From contig NZ_CP117268.1 in the NCBI RefSeq assembly GCF_007000325.2, positions 1,302,001 to 1,366,000 of the forward strand: a stretch of DNA of 64,000 nt, given 5' to 3'. The position numbers and the translations under genes were made by a program. Shown here in pieces: positions 20,123-29,580 of the stretch; the first letter of the stretch is position 1; each line of letters begins with the position of its first letter. The stretch is from Rhizobium rhododendri. Its GTDB lineage: Bacteria; Pseudomonadota; Alphaproteobacteria; Rhizobiales; Rhizobiaceae. The notes under the pieces are model-generated. The model worked only from the letters and a program-made list of their open reading frames with translations. It was not told where the DNA came from and ran no database searches.

Positions 20123-20374
20123 TTGCCCGTTGCGGGCGACATGGTGCGCGCCCTCGTGAGCCTGGCGGAGCACGCCTTGGGGGGTCTGGACGGCATCACC
20201 ATGCTGCTCCCGCGCCAGGAGCTATTCCTCTATATGTATGTGAGGAAGGACGCGGCCCTCTCGTCCCAGATCGAGCGCACGCAATCGACCCTTTCGGACC
20301 TGCTCTGCTTCGAGACCGAGGCGCAGACCGGCTGCCCTTCGGCAGGACCCTTTAGCGACCTGGTGAGCTCCTGA
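20123..20374 (+). pseudogene. Remnant of a Fic-family protein gene (N-terminal part)
   Basis: The frame reads LDGITMLLPRQELFLYMYVRKDAALSSQIERTQSTLSDLLCFE, which I recognise as the N-terminal region of bacterial Fic (AMP-transferase) proteins. The inhibitory-helix-type SSQIEGTQSS motif is altered to SSQIERTQST. The frame stops at 20374 and no HPFxxGN catalytic motif follows, so the gene is broken. The surrounding gap (19832-20533) shows no other convincing gene; the bases after the stop up to 20530 look coding-like but I cannot assign them. Likely a decayed horizontally acquired gene. Confidence 0.6.
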
Positions 20375-20533
20375 ACGCGGCCGAGGCGGATGTCCTCGTC
20401 TCGCATGTGCTTTTCGAAAGCCACCTACCGGGCTACTCGAACTTGTCGATCATGAGCTTGCTGATCTCGCTTTCGGAGAAGCGCTGCAGGCCGGTGTCCG
20501 TGCTCGTGCGGAGGCTTTCTTAACCGGTCGAAC

Positions 20534-21442
20534 CTATCGTTCTGCAACGCTGTGTATTTCACTGATATAGCCTCCTGGAAACTCCACCATCGCTGCCTCC
20601 CGTCCGTTGGCTGCGAATGGCGGGACGAGGGTTGTCGCACCCGATGCCGTCGCTTTCCCAAGCGTTGCCTCAAGGTCGGTCACCTCGTAGCCTGTCGTCT
20701 CCCGGCCGAAGGGGTAAGGCAGATGACCATCGGTCACCAGCACCGTCACTGTTCCAAAGGCCGATTCCAGCTGGATGCGGCGATACGTGTCGGCGCGGTC
20801 ACGGCCGATGTCGGTACCCGCCGCGTCACTGGTATCGGACACTACCCTGCCTTGCGAGAATTTTACGAAATCCGCGACAAAGACATCCGCAACGTCTGGA
20901 GACAGGTAGACGCGATTCTCGGGAACGGTTTGAAGCGGCGCATAGGCAGGTGCCTTGGTATGCCAGTAAAGCTGCATGTTGACGCCACCCGGCCATTGAA
21001 CGATGGCATCCCGGCCAATCGGATCGGGATAACTGTCGACAACGACGGCGGCGCCTGCTTTCCGGGCCGCGGCAATGGCGCTGTCGAGATCCTTGACCAG
21101 ATAGCCGGTCCGCTCGGTGCCGAATGGATAGGGTATCGGCGTCTTGAAGCCGAAAAGAGAAACCAGCCCTGCCGGTGTCTGGATCAGCTGCGATGTCGTG
21201 GAGCTCGGCGTCGGCGTTACCGTCGCGACCACCTGCTTCGTCGATGTGCCGCCAAATGTCGCCGTGAAGCTGGCAATGAAACGATCGACGTCACCAACGT
21301 CGAGATAGACGTGGGTCGTGTCGTATTGCGGACCTACGGCAACGCCGGCGTCGGCAGCAAAAGCCGCTAAGGGAGGCAAGGCAAGCATTGCCACAGCCAC
21401 AGTCAGTCGCAGGGCCCGAGCTCTTGTCGTTTGCATGCACAT
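20534..21442 (-). CDS. Exported protein with two VOC (glyoxalase-like) domains
   Basis: A 302-residue protein with a signal peptide (ARALRLTVAVAMLALPPLAAFA) and two glyoxalase/bleomycin-resistance (VOC) domains in tandem: about residues 37-155 (THVYLDVGDVDRFIASF to VQWPGGVNMQLYWH) and 160-300 (NRVYLSPDVADVFVADF to VEFPGGYISEIH). The two halves align (PYPFGTERTGYLVKDLDSAI with PYPFGRETTGYEVTDLEATL), showing an internal duplication. Start ATG 21442 follows AAGGAAATTTCCC; ATG 21436 is an alternative. It lies 66 bases downstream of the alpha/beta hydrolase on the same strand and may be cotranscribed. A periplasmic location is unusual for VOC proteins; ligand unknown. Confidence 0.8.
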   Translation of the reverse strand: MCMQTTRARALRLTVAVAMLALPPLAAFAADAGVAVGPQYDTTHVYLDVGDVDRFIASFTATFGGTSTKQVVATVTPTPSSTTSQLIQTPAGLVSLFGFKTPIPYPFGTERTGYLVKDLDSAIAAARKAGAAVVVDSYPDPIGRDAIVQWPGGVNMQLYWHTKAPAYAPLQTVPENRVYLSPDVADVFVADFVKFSQGRVVSDTSDAAGTDIGRDRADTYRRIQLESAFGTVTVLVTDGHLPYPFGRETTGYEVTDLEATLGKATASGATTLVPPFAANGREAAMVEFPGGYISEIHSVAER

Positions 21443-21508
21443 GGGAAATTTCCTTGATAGGATTGGAATGCCATCGTGGCTCAGAAGGACCCAAGATGGC
21501 ATCGGGGA

Positions 21509-22336
21509 TCAGCTCCGGACGAAGGCCAGCAGATCGGCATTGATGACATCGGCATGGGTCGTTGGCATGCCGTGCGGATAACCGGCATAGGATTTGAGGA
21601 CGGCGCCCCGAACGATCGAAGCCGAGATCTTGCCGGTCGTAGCAAACGGCACGACCTGGTCGTCCTCGCCATGCATCACCAACGTCGGCACTGCCATCTT
21701 CTTTAGGTCTTCGGTGAAATCGGTCTCCGAGAAGGCCGCAATGCCCTGGTAGTGGGCGAGCACGCTTCCCATCATGCCCTGCCGCCACCAGTTGCGACGG
21801 ACGCCTTCCTTCACATCGGCACCCTCGCGATTGTAGCCGAAAAACTGCATCGTGAAATCGTAGAAGAACTGCGAACGATTGGTGGCCGTCTGGTCGCGAA
21901 CGAAGTCGAAGACATCCATGGGCACGCCATCCGGATTGCGGTCCGTCTTGACCATGATCGGCGCAACAGCGCTGATAAGGACAGCCTTGGAGACGCGCCC
22001 GGCCTTGGCATTGGCCACATAGCGGGCAACCTCGCCGCCACCCGTGGAATGGCCGACATGGATGGCATCTTGTAGGTCGAGGGCATCGGTGAGCGCCATG
22101 ACGTCGGCAACGTAGGTGTCCATAGTGTGGCCGGTGCCGATCTGCGAGGAGCGTCCATGGCCGCGGCGGTCGTGGGCGATGACCCGGTATCCCTTGTCGA
22201 GGAAGAACATCATCTGCCCATCCCAGTCGTCTGAGGAGAGCGGCCAGCCGTGGTGGAACATGATGACTTGGGCATCCCGAGAACCCCAGTCCTTGTAGAA
22301 GATTTCGGTTCCGTCCTGTGTGGTGATCGTGGGCAT
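21509..22336 (-). CDS. Alpha/beta hydrolase, non-haem chloroperoxidase type
   Basis: A 275-residue hydrolase matching cofactor-free haloperoxidases/arylesterases. Seen: FHHGWPLSSDDWD (oxyanion region), DRRGHGRSSQ, the nucleophile in HVGHSTGGGEVARY, the Asp in HGEDDQVVP and the His in GYPHGMP. These enzymes hydrolyse esters and perhydrolyse short acids. ATG 22336 follows TTGGAGACGACC; the 22348 in-frame start is a TTG within the ribosome site. It is transcribed away from the LysR gene, the classic regulator-target layout, and the operator-like palindrome at 22469-22485 lies in the shared gap. Confidence 0.88.
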   Translation of the reverse strand: MPTITTQDGTEIFYKDWGSRDAQVIMFHHGWPLSSDDWDGQMMFFLDKGYRVIAHDRRGHGRSSQIGTGHTMDTYVADVMALTDALDLQDAIHVGHSTGGGEVARYVANAKAGRVSKAVLISAVAPIMVKTDRNPDGVPMDVFDFVRDQTATNRSQFFYDFTMQFFGYNREGADVKEGVRRNWWRQGMMGSVLAHYQGIAAFSETDFTEDLKKMAVPTLVMHGEDDQVVPFATTGKISASIVRGAVLKSYAGYPHGMPTTHADVINADLLAFVRS

Positions 22337-22468
22337 GGTCGTCTCCAATGTTGGGGTTTCAGATGATGATGTGCTCGGGTCGTTGGCGGCCGGGCGGCGG
22401 GTTAGGAACCGCGTTTTTCCGACACCCTGAAGATGACCTTGATTTCCACTTGACGAAATAGAAACATT

Positions 22469-22485
22469 GGAAACATATTGTTTCC
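22469..22485. promoter_or_regulatory. Perfect palindrome overlapping the LysR-gene promoter
   Basis: GGAAACATATTGTTTCC has 7-base perfect arms around a 3-base centre. It overlaps a candidate -10 (CATATT, 22474-22479) placed 18 bases after TTGACG at 22450-22455, and ends 4 bases before the LysR ATG. The position fits autoregulation of the LysR gene, and possibly control of the divergent hydrolase. Confidence 0.6.
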
Positions 22486-22489
22486 TGAA

Positions 22490-23425
22490 ATGACAATGAA
22501 AACGCGACTCCCCGATCTTGAAGCCTGGGCCATCTTCGCCAAAGTCGCCGAACTCGGTTCATTCTCGCGGGCGGCGGAAGAGCTGGGCCTGTCGAACCCG
22601 ACCGTCTCAAAGGCGATTTCCCGGCTGGAACAGCGGCTGGGTTTCTCGCTGTTCGCCCGCACGTCCAGGCGTCTTTCGGTCACCCAGGCCGGGCGGTCGT
22701 CGCTCGAACGTGCGACCCGCATCCTTCATGAGGCCCGGGCGCTGGAAGAAGAGGCGTCGGAGCAGACGGATATGCCGCGCGGCCTCGTGCGGGTCAGCGC
22801 ACCGCTGTCGTTCGGCACGGCGTATCTCGGGGCGACCTTGCCGCCCCTTCTAAAAGCCTATCCGGAGATCACGCTGGAATTCTCGCTGAGCGATCGCAAG
22901 GTCGATCTGATTGCCGAGGGCTACGATCTCGCACTCCGCATCGCCAGCCTGGAGGATTCGTCGCTGCTTGCCAGACGCCTTGCCACCGTGCGGATCCTTT
23001 TGGTGGGGTCGCCGGACTATTTCGACAGATACGGACGCCCCAAAACTCCCGGCGAGCTTGCAGACCATCGGGCGCTTGCCTATACGGGCGGCCCCTCCAG
23101 AGGGGTTTGGAAATTCACGCATCCCGTCCTTGGCGAGCAGATCGTCGCGCCGTCGGTCTCCATGTGGACGGATAATGTCGACATCTTGAACCCCGCCCTG
23201 CTGGCCGGCCAAGGGCTCGCCCTGCAGCCGGATTTCATGGTGTGGCGCGACCTCGAGGCGGGCAAGCTCGAAACAGGCCTGCCGGAGTGGTCGGCGACAT
23301 CGCTGGGTCTCTACCTCGTCACTCCGCCCAGCCCCTTGCGGCCTCTCAGGGTCAAGGCCGTGATCGAGCATTTCACGCGCGAGTTTTCCCGCGCGCAGTG
23401 GACTGAGCCCACAGTCAGATCCTGA
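22490..23425 (+). CDS. LysR-family transcriptional regulator
   Basis: A 311-residue LysR regulator. The winged helix is PDLEAWAIFAKVAELGSFSRAAEELGLSNPTVSKAISRLEQRLG, followed by LFARTSRRLSVTQAG, then a periplasmic-binding-like effector domain. It resembles the large LysR group that controls quinone/oxidoreductase and hydrolase genes. Either ATG 22490 or ATG 22496 may be used; no strong ribosome site is present, and the promoter at 22450-22479 would give an almost leaderless message. It is divergent from the haloperoxidase-like hydrolase gene, its likely target. Confidence 0.9.
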   Translation: MTMKTRLPDLEAWAIFAKVAELGSFSRAAEELGLSNPTVSKAISRLEQRLGFSLFARTSRRLSVTQAGRSSLERATRILHEARALEEEASEQTDMPRGLVRVSAPLSFGTAYLGATLPPLLKAYPEITLEFSLSDRKVDLIAEGYDLALRIASLEDSSLLARRLATVRILLVGSPDYFDRYGRPKTPGELADHRALAYTGGPSRGVWKFTHPVLGEQIVAPSVSMWTDNVDILNPALLAGQGLALQPDFMVWRDLEAGKLETGLPEWSATSLGLYLVTPPSPLRPLRVKAVIEHFTREFSRAQWTEPTVRS

Positions 23426-23461
23426 GGCTGCGGCCTGGACGACGGGACGTTACACCAGCAT

Positions 23462-24391
23462 CTACTTTGTCGAAGCAAGCAGCGCCTCGATCTCGCTGCG
23501 CGTCGGCATGGCGGGCGCCGTTCCGCGTCGCGTCACCGCGATGCCGGCGGTGGCGCAGCCGAAGCTGACGGCATCGAGCGGCGCCGAACCGCGCGATATC
23601 GCGGCAGCAAAACCGCCGACGAACGCATCGCCTGCGCCCGTTGTGTCGATCACCGGTCCGTAGTTCATGGCCGGAACATGCACGGATGTGCCTGCGTCAT
23701 GGTAATAGACGCCACGCCCGCCGAGCGTAATGACGGCGGCACCGACACCGCGCGCGACCAGCGCTTCGCCGGCCCGCTTCGCATCCGCGATCGTGTCGAG
23801 GGAAAAGCCGACGAGGGCTGCAGCCTCCGTCTCGTTCGGGATGATATAGTCGCACAGGTCGAGCATCGCCTCGGGAAAAGTTTCGGCGGGTGCCGGATTG
23901 AAGATCGTTGTGACGCGGGCAGCGCGGGCAATCGCAAGGGCATGCAAGGCGGCGACGGCCGGCTGCTCGAGTTGCGTGACAAACACGGCCGACTGGCGGA
24001 TCGCCTCGCGCGCCGCCTCGACATCATCGACCCCGATGGTCCCGGCAGCGCCCGGATAGACGATGATGGCGTTGTCGCCGGTGCTGTCGTTGACATAGAT
24101 GAAGGCCGCGCCCGTCGGCTCGTCGTCCATGATCACCAGCAGCGGCTTAACCCCGGCATCGGCATAGGTTTTCTGCGCAAGATCGCCGAATGTATCGCGG
24201 CCGATCTTGGAGATGAACGAGACCTCGGCACCGGCCTTGGCGGCCGCGACCGCCTGGTTCGAGCCTTTTCCGCCGGGGCCGACGGCAAAGCCGCTGCCCT
24301 TGATGGTTTCGCCGACATCCGGCATCCGGTGTGCCAGATAAGCTGTGTCGGCCACAAAGATGCCGAGGATCGTAACGCCTGTTCCCACCAT
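23462..24391 (-). CDS. Ribokinase-family sugar kinase
   Basis: A 309-residue PfkB/ribokinase-family enzyme. Seen: the N-terminal GPGGKGSNQAVAAAKAG substrate motif, the NETEAAALVG segment, and the C-terminal DTTGAGDAFVGGFAAAI with the catalytic base and anion hole. These enzymes phosphorylate ribose, deoxyribose or related sugars with ATP. The ATG at 24391 is preceded by AAGGGGTGG; the upstream in-frame GTG is rejected. It is the last gene of the leftward operon with the MalFGK-type transporter, 88 bases after the permease stop, so it probably phosphorylates the imported sugar. A second, only distantly similar ribokinase lies at 30246-31133. Confidence 0.88.
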   Translation of the reverse strand: MVGTGVTILGIFVADTAYLAHRMPDVGETIKGSGFAVGPGGKGSNQAVAAAKAGAEVSFISKIGRDTFGDLAQKTYADAGVKPLLVIMDDEPTGAAFIYVNDSTGDNAIIVYPGAAGTIGVDDVEAAREAIRQSAVFVTQLEQPAVAALHALAIARAARVTTIFNPAPAETFPEAMLDLCDYIIPNETEAAALVGFSLDTIADAKRAGEALVARGVGAAVITLGGRGVYYHDAGTSVHVPAMNYGPVIDTTGAGDAFVGGFAAAISRGSAPLDAVSFGCATAGIAVTRRGTAPAMPTRSEIEALLASTK

Positions 24392-24479
24392 GACCACCCC
24401 TTGTCGACGTTCAGTGTCTGCGCCGGATCATATCCGTCCTATCGCCCGTCTCGCAACTGCCAGCTTCGACGCAAACCGG

Positions 24480-25412
24480 TTACTTGACGGCACCTGCCGT
24501 CAGGCCCTTGACGATGTAGCGCTCGAGGAAAATACCGATGAGGATCAGCGGCAGGATCGCGGCGGTCGAGATGGCGGCCATCGACCACCAGTTGATCCCC
24601 TGCGACCCCGTCTGGCTCGCCACCATGACCGGCAGGGTCTTGGCGCTGGAACTGGTCAGCAGGGCTGCAAAGAAATATTCGTTCCAGCAGAGAATGACGG
24701 ACAGGATGAAAGCCGCCACCATGCCGGGCAACGCAATCGGCAGGACGATGCGCACGAAGGCGCCCCAGATGGAGCAGCCGTCGACCAGGGCTGCCTGTTC
24801 CAGCTCGACCGGGATCGTGTCGAACTGGTCGCGCATGATCCAGATGACGATCGGCAGCACCATCAGCGTATAGATGAGGATGAGGCCGACCAGCGTGTCG
24901 AGCAGCATCAGGTGCTTGTAGAGCACGAGGAAAGGCATGGCGAGAACCACCGGCGGCAGGATCAGCTGCGACAGGAAGAAGAAGGAGATATCCTTGTTGC
25001 GCATCCAGAGAAACCGGTAGGAAAACCGGCTGAGCCCATAGGCGGCGAGCGAGCCGATGATGACCGCAAGCAGTGCCCCGCCGGACGATGCGATGATGCT
25101 GTTCAGGAACCGCATCATGAACTCGTCGCGCACGGTCGACTGCACGAAGATCGTGTCCGGCGACAGGCCGAGCGAGCGCCAGCCTTTCCAGTCCGGGGTG
25201 AAGTCGACGAAGGGGATCATATTGCCCTGCGTCACATTCACAGCTGTCTTGAACGACGTGGTGATGGTCCAGTAGATCGGAAAGAGTGAGATGAATGCCC
25301 AGAACACCAGTGCGGCATAGATCAGAAGGCTGCTGGTAAGAAACGCCGGGCGCCGAGCCCAGAGGCCGGGCTGCCTTTCGGTGGGCGCGTGAAGGGGTTG
25401 GCTTGTCGACAT
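24480..25412 (-). CDS. Sugar ABC transporter permease, MalG type
   Basis: A 310-residue inner-membrane protein with about six transmembrane helices and the MalG-like C-terminal EAA loop EQAALVDGCSIWGAFVRIVLPIALPG. The N-terminal helix (LLIYAALVFWAFISLFPIYWTITTS) starts around residue 30. ATG 25412 follows TTGAGGGCAG and begins 10 bases after the MalF-type stop; a GTG at 25433 would overlap that gene. It pairs with the MalF-type permease. Confidence 0.88.
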   Translation of the reverse strand: MSTSQPLHAPTERQPGLWARRPAFLTSSLLIYAALVFWAFISLFPIYWTITTSFKTAVNVTQGNMIPFVDFTPDWKGWRSLGLSPDTIFVQSTVRDEFMMRFLNSIIASSGGALLAVIIGSLAAYGLSRFSYRFLWMRNKDISFFFLSQLILPPVVLAMPFLVLYKHLMLLDTLVGLILIYTLMVLPIVIWIMRDQFDTIPVELEQAALVDGCSIWGAFVRIVLPIALPGMVAAFILSVILCWNEYFFAALLTSSSAKTLPVMVASQTGSQGINWWSMAAISTAAILPLILIGIFLERYIVKGLTAGAVK

Positions 25413-25422
25413 CGGTCTGCCC

Positions 25423-26532
25423 TCAATTTGCACGTTGCATCCACCGGCTCGCCAATTTCAGGATCAGCGAGACGAAGATGATGATGACGACGAGGTAGAA
25501 TTCCGCGAGCATCGTGCCGTAGCCGACATTCGAGCGATCCCGGTATTCGCGGAAGATGAAGCTCGAGACCGTATCGGTGGCGCCGCCCGGCCCGCCCGCG
25601 GTGACATTGATGACGATATCGGCGAGCTTGAGTTCGAAGATGACGCGCAGGATGACGACCGTCAGGCTGACCGGCAGCATTAGCGGAAAGGTAATTTCCT
25701 TGAAGCTTTGCCAGCCCGAGGCGCCATCCACCTTGGCCGCTTCCTTGACCTCGGATGGCAGGGCCTGGAGGCCAGCCAAAAGCAGGATCATCATGAACGG
25801 GATGGAAACCCATCCATCCATCGCCATGATCGAGGCGCGGGCCAGCGCCGGGGTCGAGAAGAAGGCGGGATTTTCCCAGCCGAGATGACGCGCCAGCGTT
25901 GCCGCCGGGCCAAAGCGATATTCCATCAGCGATTTGCCGATCATCCAACTGACGGCAACCGGGCTCAGCATCAGTGGCAGCAGGAACGCGACGCGGAAAA
26001 ACTTGCGAACCCGGATCTCGGCATTGAGCAGCAGCGCCAGTCCGAAGGCGATCGTGTACTGCACCAGCACGGAGAGAACATAATAGACCATGTTCAGCAG
26101 CGCATTCCAGAAATAGGCATCCGCAAACAGGGTGCGGAGGTTGTCGAGGCCGTTGAACTGTCTGCCGTTCGCAGCGCTGAGGTTCCAGTCGGTGAAGGCG
26201 ATGTAGAGGCCGAAAACCGTCGGGAAGATCACCATCGCCACGGTGAACAGGACGGCCGGAAGCACGAATGCGGCCCGTTGTCCGGCTTCGCCACGGATCA
26301 TCACCTGGGCTGCACAGAGCGCCACCGACCAGACGACATAGGCATAGACCAGCGGTCGCCAGCTGACGAGCCCAATGGCCGTCACGCCGGACGCATCGAG
26401 GATCTGCAGGATGAGCACGGCCACAAGCAGGACGCTCGCCCCGATCAGCAGAAGGCGGCCCTGCCGCGCGGCCGGGCTTGGCGCCCCCACCGGCTCGATC
26501 GTGCCGATAACCGGCATATTCGCATGCGACAT
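25423..26532 (-). CDS. Sugar ABC transporter permease, MalF type
   Basis: A 369-residue permease with eight or so hydrophobic segments: two or three extra N-terminal helices (RLLLIGASVLLVAVLILQIL, then PLVYAYVVWSVALCAAQ) precede the usual six. The EAA loop is KEAAKVDGASGWQSFKEITFPLMLP. ATG 26532 follows AGGGATGTGCTT. It is the third gene of the leftward operon, separated from the binding-protein gene by two hairpins. Confidence 0.88.
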   Translation of the reverse strand: MSHANMPVIGTIEPVGAPSPAARQGRLLLIGASVLLVAVLILQILDASGVTAIGLVSWRPLVYAYVVWSVALCAAQVMIRGEAGQRAAFVLPAVLFTVAMVIFPTVFGLYIAFTDWNLSAANGRQFNGLDNLRTLFADAYFWNALLNMVYYVLSVLVQYTIAFGLALLLNAEIRVRKFFRVAFLLPLMLSPVAVSWMIGKSLMEYRFGPAATLARHLGWENPAFFSTPALARASIMAMDGWVSIPFMMILLLAGLQALPSEVKEAAKVDGASGWQSFKEITFPLMLPVSLTVVILRVIFELKLADIVINVTAGGPGGATDTVSSFIFREYRDRSNVGYGTMLAEFYLVVIIIFVSLILKLASRWMQRAN

Positions 26533-26571
26533 AAGCACATCCCTGGCTAACCCGGACAAATTCTGCAGCCG

Positions 26572-26625
26572 GCCGGACTCCGGTCCGGCAGTCCGTCAGG
26601 CAACGCACGCAGCGGCGCCTGACGG
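26572..26625 (-). terminator. Two intercistronic hairpins after binding-protein gene
   Basis: One stem of 7 base pairs with a 4-base loop (26572-26589) and a second of 9 base pairs (26593-26601 with 26617-26625, CCGTCAGGC pairing GCCTGACGG). Both lie between the leftward binding-protein stop (26646) and the MalF start (26532). Their position suits message stabilisation and partial termination, lowering permease expression relative to binding protein. Confidence 0.6.
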
Positions 26626-26645
26626 CGTAGGCTTCTCCGGCGAAA

Positions 26646-28307
26646 TCAGACGCCGAGCGAGGCCTTGTAGAGCGCGATCTGTTTTTCGCGCCCGAGCTGG
26701 TCGGTGATCTTCTCCCACGCCGCCGCGATCGCATCGGCGCCGTCCTGAGGCTTCACCTGACCGGCGAACACCTTGGCCAGCTCATCTTCCGCAACGCTGT
26801 AGTACTGGAAGATGCCGGGAATGCGGGGTTCGATTGCCGCATTCGGGTGGTTGTAGGAGTTCGACTGCGAGGCGAGGTAGTTGGAGATGTAGGCCTCCTC
26901 GTAGCCGGCCGCGACCCATTCCTTGATGTCGAACTGACTCTTGCGGTAGCACTGGAAGCCGGAAGGATAGGCGGCGGTCCAGAGTGCCAAGTCCTTGCCG
27001 CCGAGATGGGCAGCAGCGCTCCAGGCGGCCTTCTTCTTCTTCTCGTCGCTGTCCACCCGGGCCATCACGTAGACGCCCCAGCCGAGATAGGCCATGTTCG
27101 GCGCATAGTTCGGCCCGCTGGCGAGTTTGTCCCATGTGCCGGTCTTGGCGTTGTAGACATCGTCCGATCCGGGCAGGATGTCGAAGGCGACCGTCGTGCC
27201 GACCACGGAACTGTCGCTGGTCTGCGCGCTCTGGCCGACGTCGCCCCACCAGGAGATCATCGAGCCGGTGCCGGCAAGGAACTGCTGGAAGGCCGTCGTG
27301 CCTGGATCGGCGTTCAGCTGGTCGCCCGATTCGGATGGCAACGCATCGACCACGTCCTGGATTGCGCGCACCCAGGCCGGGTTGTTGATGCGTGGCTTCA
27401 TCGTGTCGATGTCGAACAGCCAGGCCTTGTCGTCCGGGTGCTTGGCATAGGCGGTGGCGCGGCTGCCGAGGAAGTAGAAGCCGAAACCGCCCCACGCCTT
27501 GGGCGCATCGAGGTAGCCGATGGCATCGGCGCCGGCGATCTTCTTGCCCTTCAGGAACTTGGTGACTTCTTGGACCTTCTGCCAGGTCTTCGGCACGCCC
27601 CACTCGCCTTCATGGCCTTCGCTTTTCCAGGCCTTGGCAAGGTCGGCGTCGGTGAAATAGTCGGTGCGGTAGTTGAAGTTGTGGCAGTCGCCGTCGACGG
27701 AGACGCGGTAGGTCTTGCCATCCCAGGTGCCAACCGGCGCCTTTAGATAGTCGACGTAATCGTCCATGTCGATCTGCGCCTTGACCCAGTCGGGCATGAC
27801 GGAGGCAAGGCCCTTGCCGCAGACGTCACCCTCGAACGGTGCGCCCATTTCGAGAATGTCGAAGTCAACGGTGCCGGTGGCAATCGCCTGCTGCAGGCGC
27901 GGATTATAGTCGGCCTGCGCAAGGTCGATCCAGGTGATCTTGGCGCCGGTATAGTCTTCCCAGGGCTTCAGGAAGCCGCGGAAGAGGAGGTTGTGGAGGT
28001 TTTGGTTGTTGAGCCCCATGAAGGAGAGCTGGACACCGGCGAACTCACCCTGCTTGACGTTGGCCTTGGTCGCATCGAGGCACATCTGGCCGACCTTCTG
28101 CCAGTCGGCATCGGTCGGCGACCCCTTGCCGACACCCGGCACCTGCAGGATCTGCGAGCGCAGCGACGCGTCGGCCGCAAAGGCATTGCCGAATGGTGCA
28201 AGCACGCTGCCAGCGGCAGCAAGTGCCCCAAGGCCCGCGCTGGTTTTCAAAATGGCGCGGCGGCTCAGCGCCATGGCCATCATTCGTTCGTAATCGCCAA
28301 CTTTCAT
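26646..28307 (-). CDS. Tat-exported sugar ABC solute-binding protein (large, family 1-like)
   Basis: A 553-residue periplasmic binding protein, longer than the usual 400-450 residues of maltose-type proteins. It carries a twin-arginine signal (LSRRAILKTSAG, hydrophobic stretch, then AFAADA). Inside are typical family 1 segments (GKTYRVSVDGDCHNFNYRTDYF, and the C-terminal alpha-helical region with NSYNHPNAAIEPRIPG). It lies 74 bases after the ATPase gene and 113 bases before the permease genes, so it belongs to the MalFGK-type operon. ATG 28307 follows GAGAGAGAAATG-type purines. The sugar is unknown; the operon ribokinase and the shared operator with the RbsBAC-type system suggest a pentose or a polyol. 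Confidence 0.85.
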   Translation of the reverse strand: MKVGDYERMMAMALSRRAILKTSAGLGALAAAGSVLAPFGNAFAADASLRSQILQVPGVGKGSPTDADWQKVGQMCLDATKANVKQGEFAGVQLSFMGLNNQNLHNLLFRGFLKPWEDYTGAKITWIDLAQADYNPRLQQAIATGTVDFDILEMGAPFEGDVCGKGLASVMPDWVKAQIDMDDYVDYLKAPVGTWDGKTYRVSVDGDCHNFNYRTDYFTDADLAKAWKSEGHEGEWGVPKTWQKVQEVTKFLKGKKIAGADAIGYLDAPKAWGGFGFYFLGSRATAYAKHPDDKAWLFDIDTMKPRINNPAWVRAIQDVVDALPSESGDQLNADPGTTAFQQFLAGTGSMISWWGDVGQSAQTSDSSVVGTTVAFDILPGSDDVYNAKTGTWDKLASGPNYAPNMAYLGWGVYVMARVDSDEKKKKAAWSAAAHLGGKDLALWTAAYPSGFQCYRKSQFDIKEWVAAGYEEAYISNYLASQSNSYNHPNAAIEPRIPGIFQYYSVAEDELAKVFAGQVKPQDGADAIAAAWEKITDQLGREKQIALYKASLGV

Positions 28308-28381
28308 TTCTCTCTCCTCCCGTGAAGTTGCCACGCATCGTGGCGTCTGGCGCTCCCCCCTCGGAGCGCATTCCTGAAAAC

Positions 28382-29443
28382 TCAGTCGAGACGCAAGCCG
28401 CTCTGCGCATCGAAAAGATGCACCATCGCCGGATTGGGCGTCATCGCAAAGGGCTGGCCGGATGCAGCCTCGACGCGGTCGCGAAAGACGCCGATGATCT
28501 TCTGCTGCCCGAGCCGTGCAAAGACCTGCGTCTCGGAGCCGGTTGATTCAACAATGGTGAGATCAGCCCTGACGTCGCCGCCGAGCACGAAATGCTCCGG
28601 TCGGATCCCGTAATAGGCAGGCTTTCCATCGGACGCTGCCGGTGCCCCGGAAAGCGGAAGCCGGATGCCCTCGTCGGTTTCGAAGAACGGCGCTGCGCCC
28701 GAGCGGATATGGCCCTCGACGAGGTTCATCGACGGCGAGCCGATGAAGCCGGCAACGAAAGTGTTGGCTGGCTTGTCGTAGAGCGTCAGCGGCGAGCCGA
28801 TCTGCTCGACCCGCCCATCCCGGAGGACGACGATGCGGTCGGCCATGGTCATGGCCTCCACCTGGTCGTGGGTCACGTAGATCATCGTCGTCGCAAGGCG
28901 GCGCTGCAGTTCCTTGATCTCGGCGCGCATCTGGACGCGCAGCTTGGCATCGAGGTTGGAGAGCGGCTCGTCGAACAAAAACACCTTGGGATCCCGCACG
29001 ATGGCGCGTCCCATGGCCACACGCTGCCGCTGGCCGCCGGAAAGCTGGCGCGGATAGCGGGAAAGATAGGGCACAAGATCGAGGATTTCGGCTGCTTTGC
29101 GGACGCGGGCGTCGATATCTGCCTTGCGCTCGCCGCGCATCTTCAGCGCGAAACCCATATTGTCGGCCACGGTCTTGTGGGGATAGAGCGCGTAGCTCTG
29201 GAACACCATGGCGATGTCGCGATCCTTGGGCGGCAGGTTGTTCACCACCTTCCCGTCGATCTCGATGTCACCGAAGCTGATGGGCTCAAGGCCAGCGACC
29301 ATGCGCAACAAGGTCGATTTTCCGCAGCCGGACGGCCCGACCAGAACGACGAATTCGCCGTCCGGGATTTCAACGGAAACGCCGTGGATCACCGTCAGGC
29401 TACCGTAGGCCTTACCGACATTGACGATATTCATCGATGCCAA
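28382..29443 (-). CDS. Sugar ABC transporter ATPase, MalK/UgpC type
   Basis: A 353-residue ATPase. Walker [13 protein letters not shown]-loop FQSYALYPH, signature [15 protein letters not shown], Walker [13 protein letters not shown] and the switch YVTHDQ are all present, followed by the C-terminal TOBE regulatory domain (YGIRPEHF). The ribosome site AGGAG is 8 bases from a TTG at 29443 giving [14 protein letters not shown], and 17 bases from the ATG at 29434, so TTG is the better start. It is the first gene of the leftward five-gene operon; its promoter region contains the operator-like motif at 29581-29610. Confidence 0.88.
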   Translation of the reverse strand: MASMNIVNVGKAYGSLTVIHGVSVEIPDGEFVVLVGPSGCGKSTLLRMVAGLEPISFGDIEIDGKVVNNLPPKDRDIAMVFQSYALYPHKTVADNMGFALKMRGERKADIDARVRKAAEILDLVPYLSRYPRQLSGGQRQRVAMGRAIVRDPKVFLFDEPLSNLDAKLRVQMRAEIKELQRRLATTMIYVTHDQVEAMTMADRIVVLRDGRVEQIGSPLTLYDKPANTFVAGFIGSPSMNLVEGHIRSGAAPFFETDEGIRLPLSGAPAASDGKPAYYGIRPEHFVLGGDVRADLTIVESTGSETQVFARLGQQKIIGVFRDRVEAASGQPFAMTPNPAMVHLFDAQSGLRLD

Positions 29444-29580
29444 AAACAAATCTCCTGCCCATTGCGCCCGCGCTCTCCCCGCAGCATGCGATCGGCCTCC
29501 GCTACCTGCGGTGGCGAGTGCCGGATCACCGACACCCGCCCCGTGCAGTCTGCCCTGGGAGGCTCAATCACATAGCCAAA

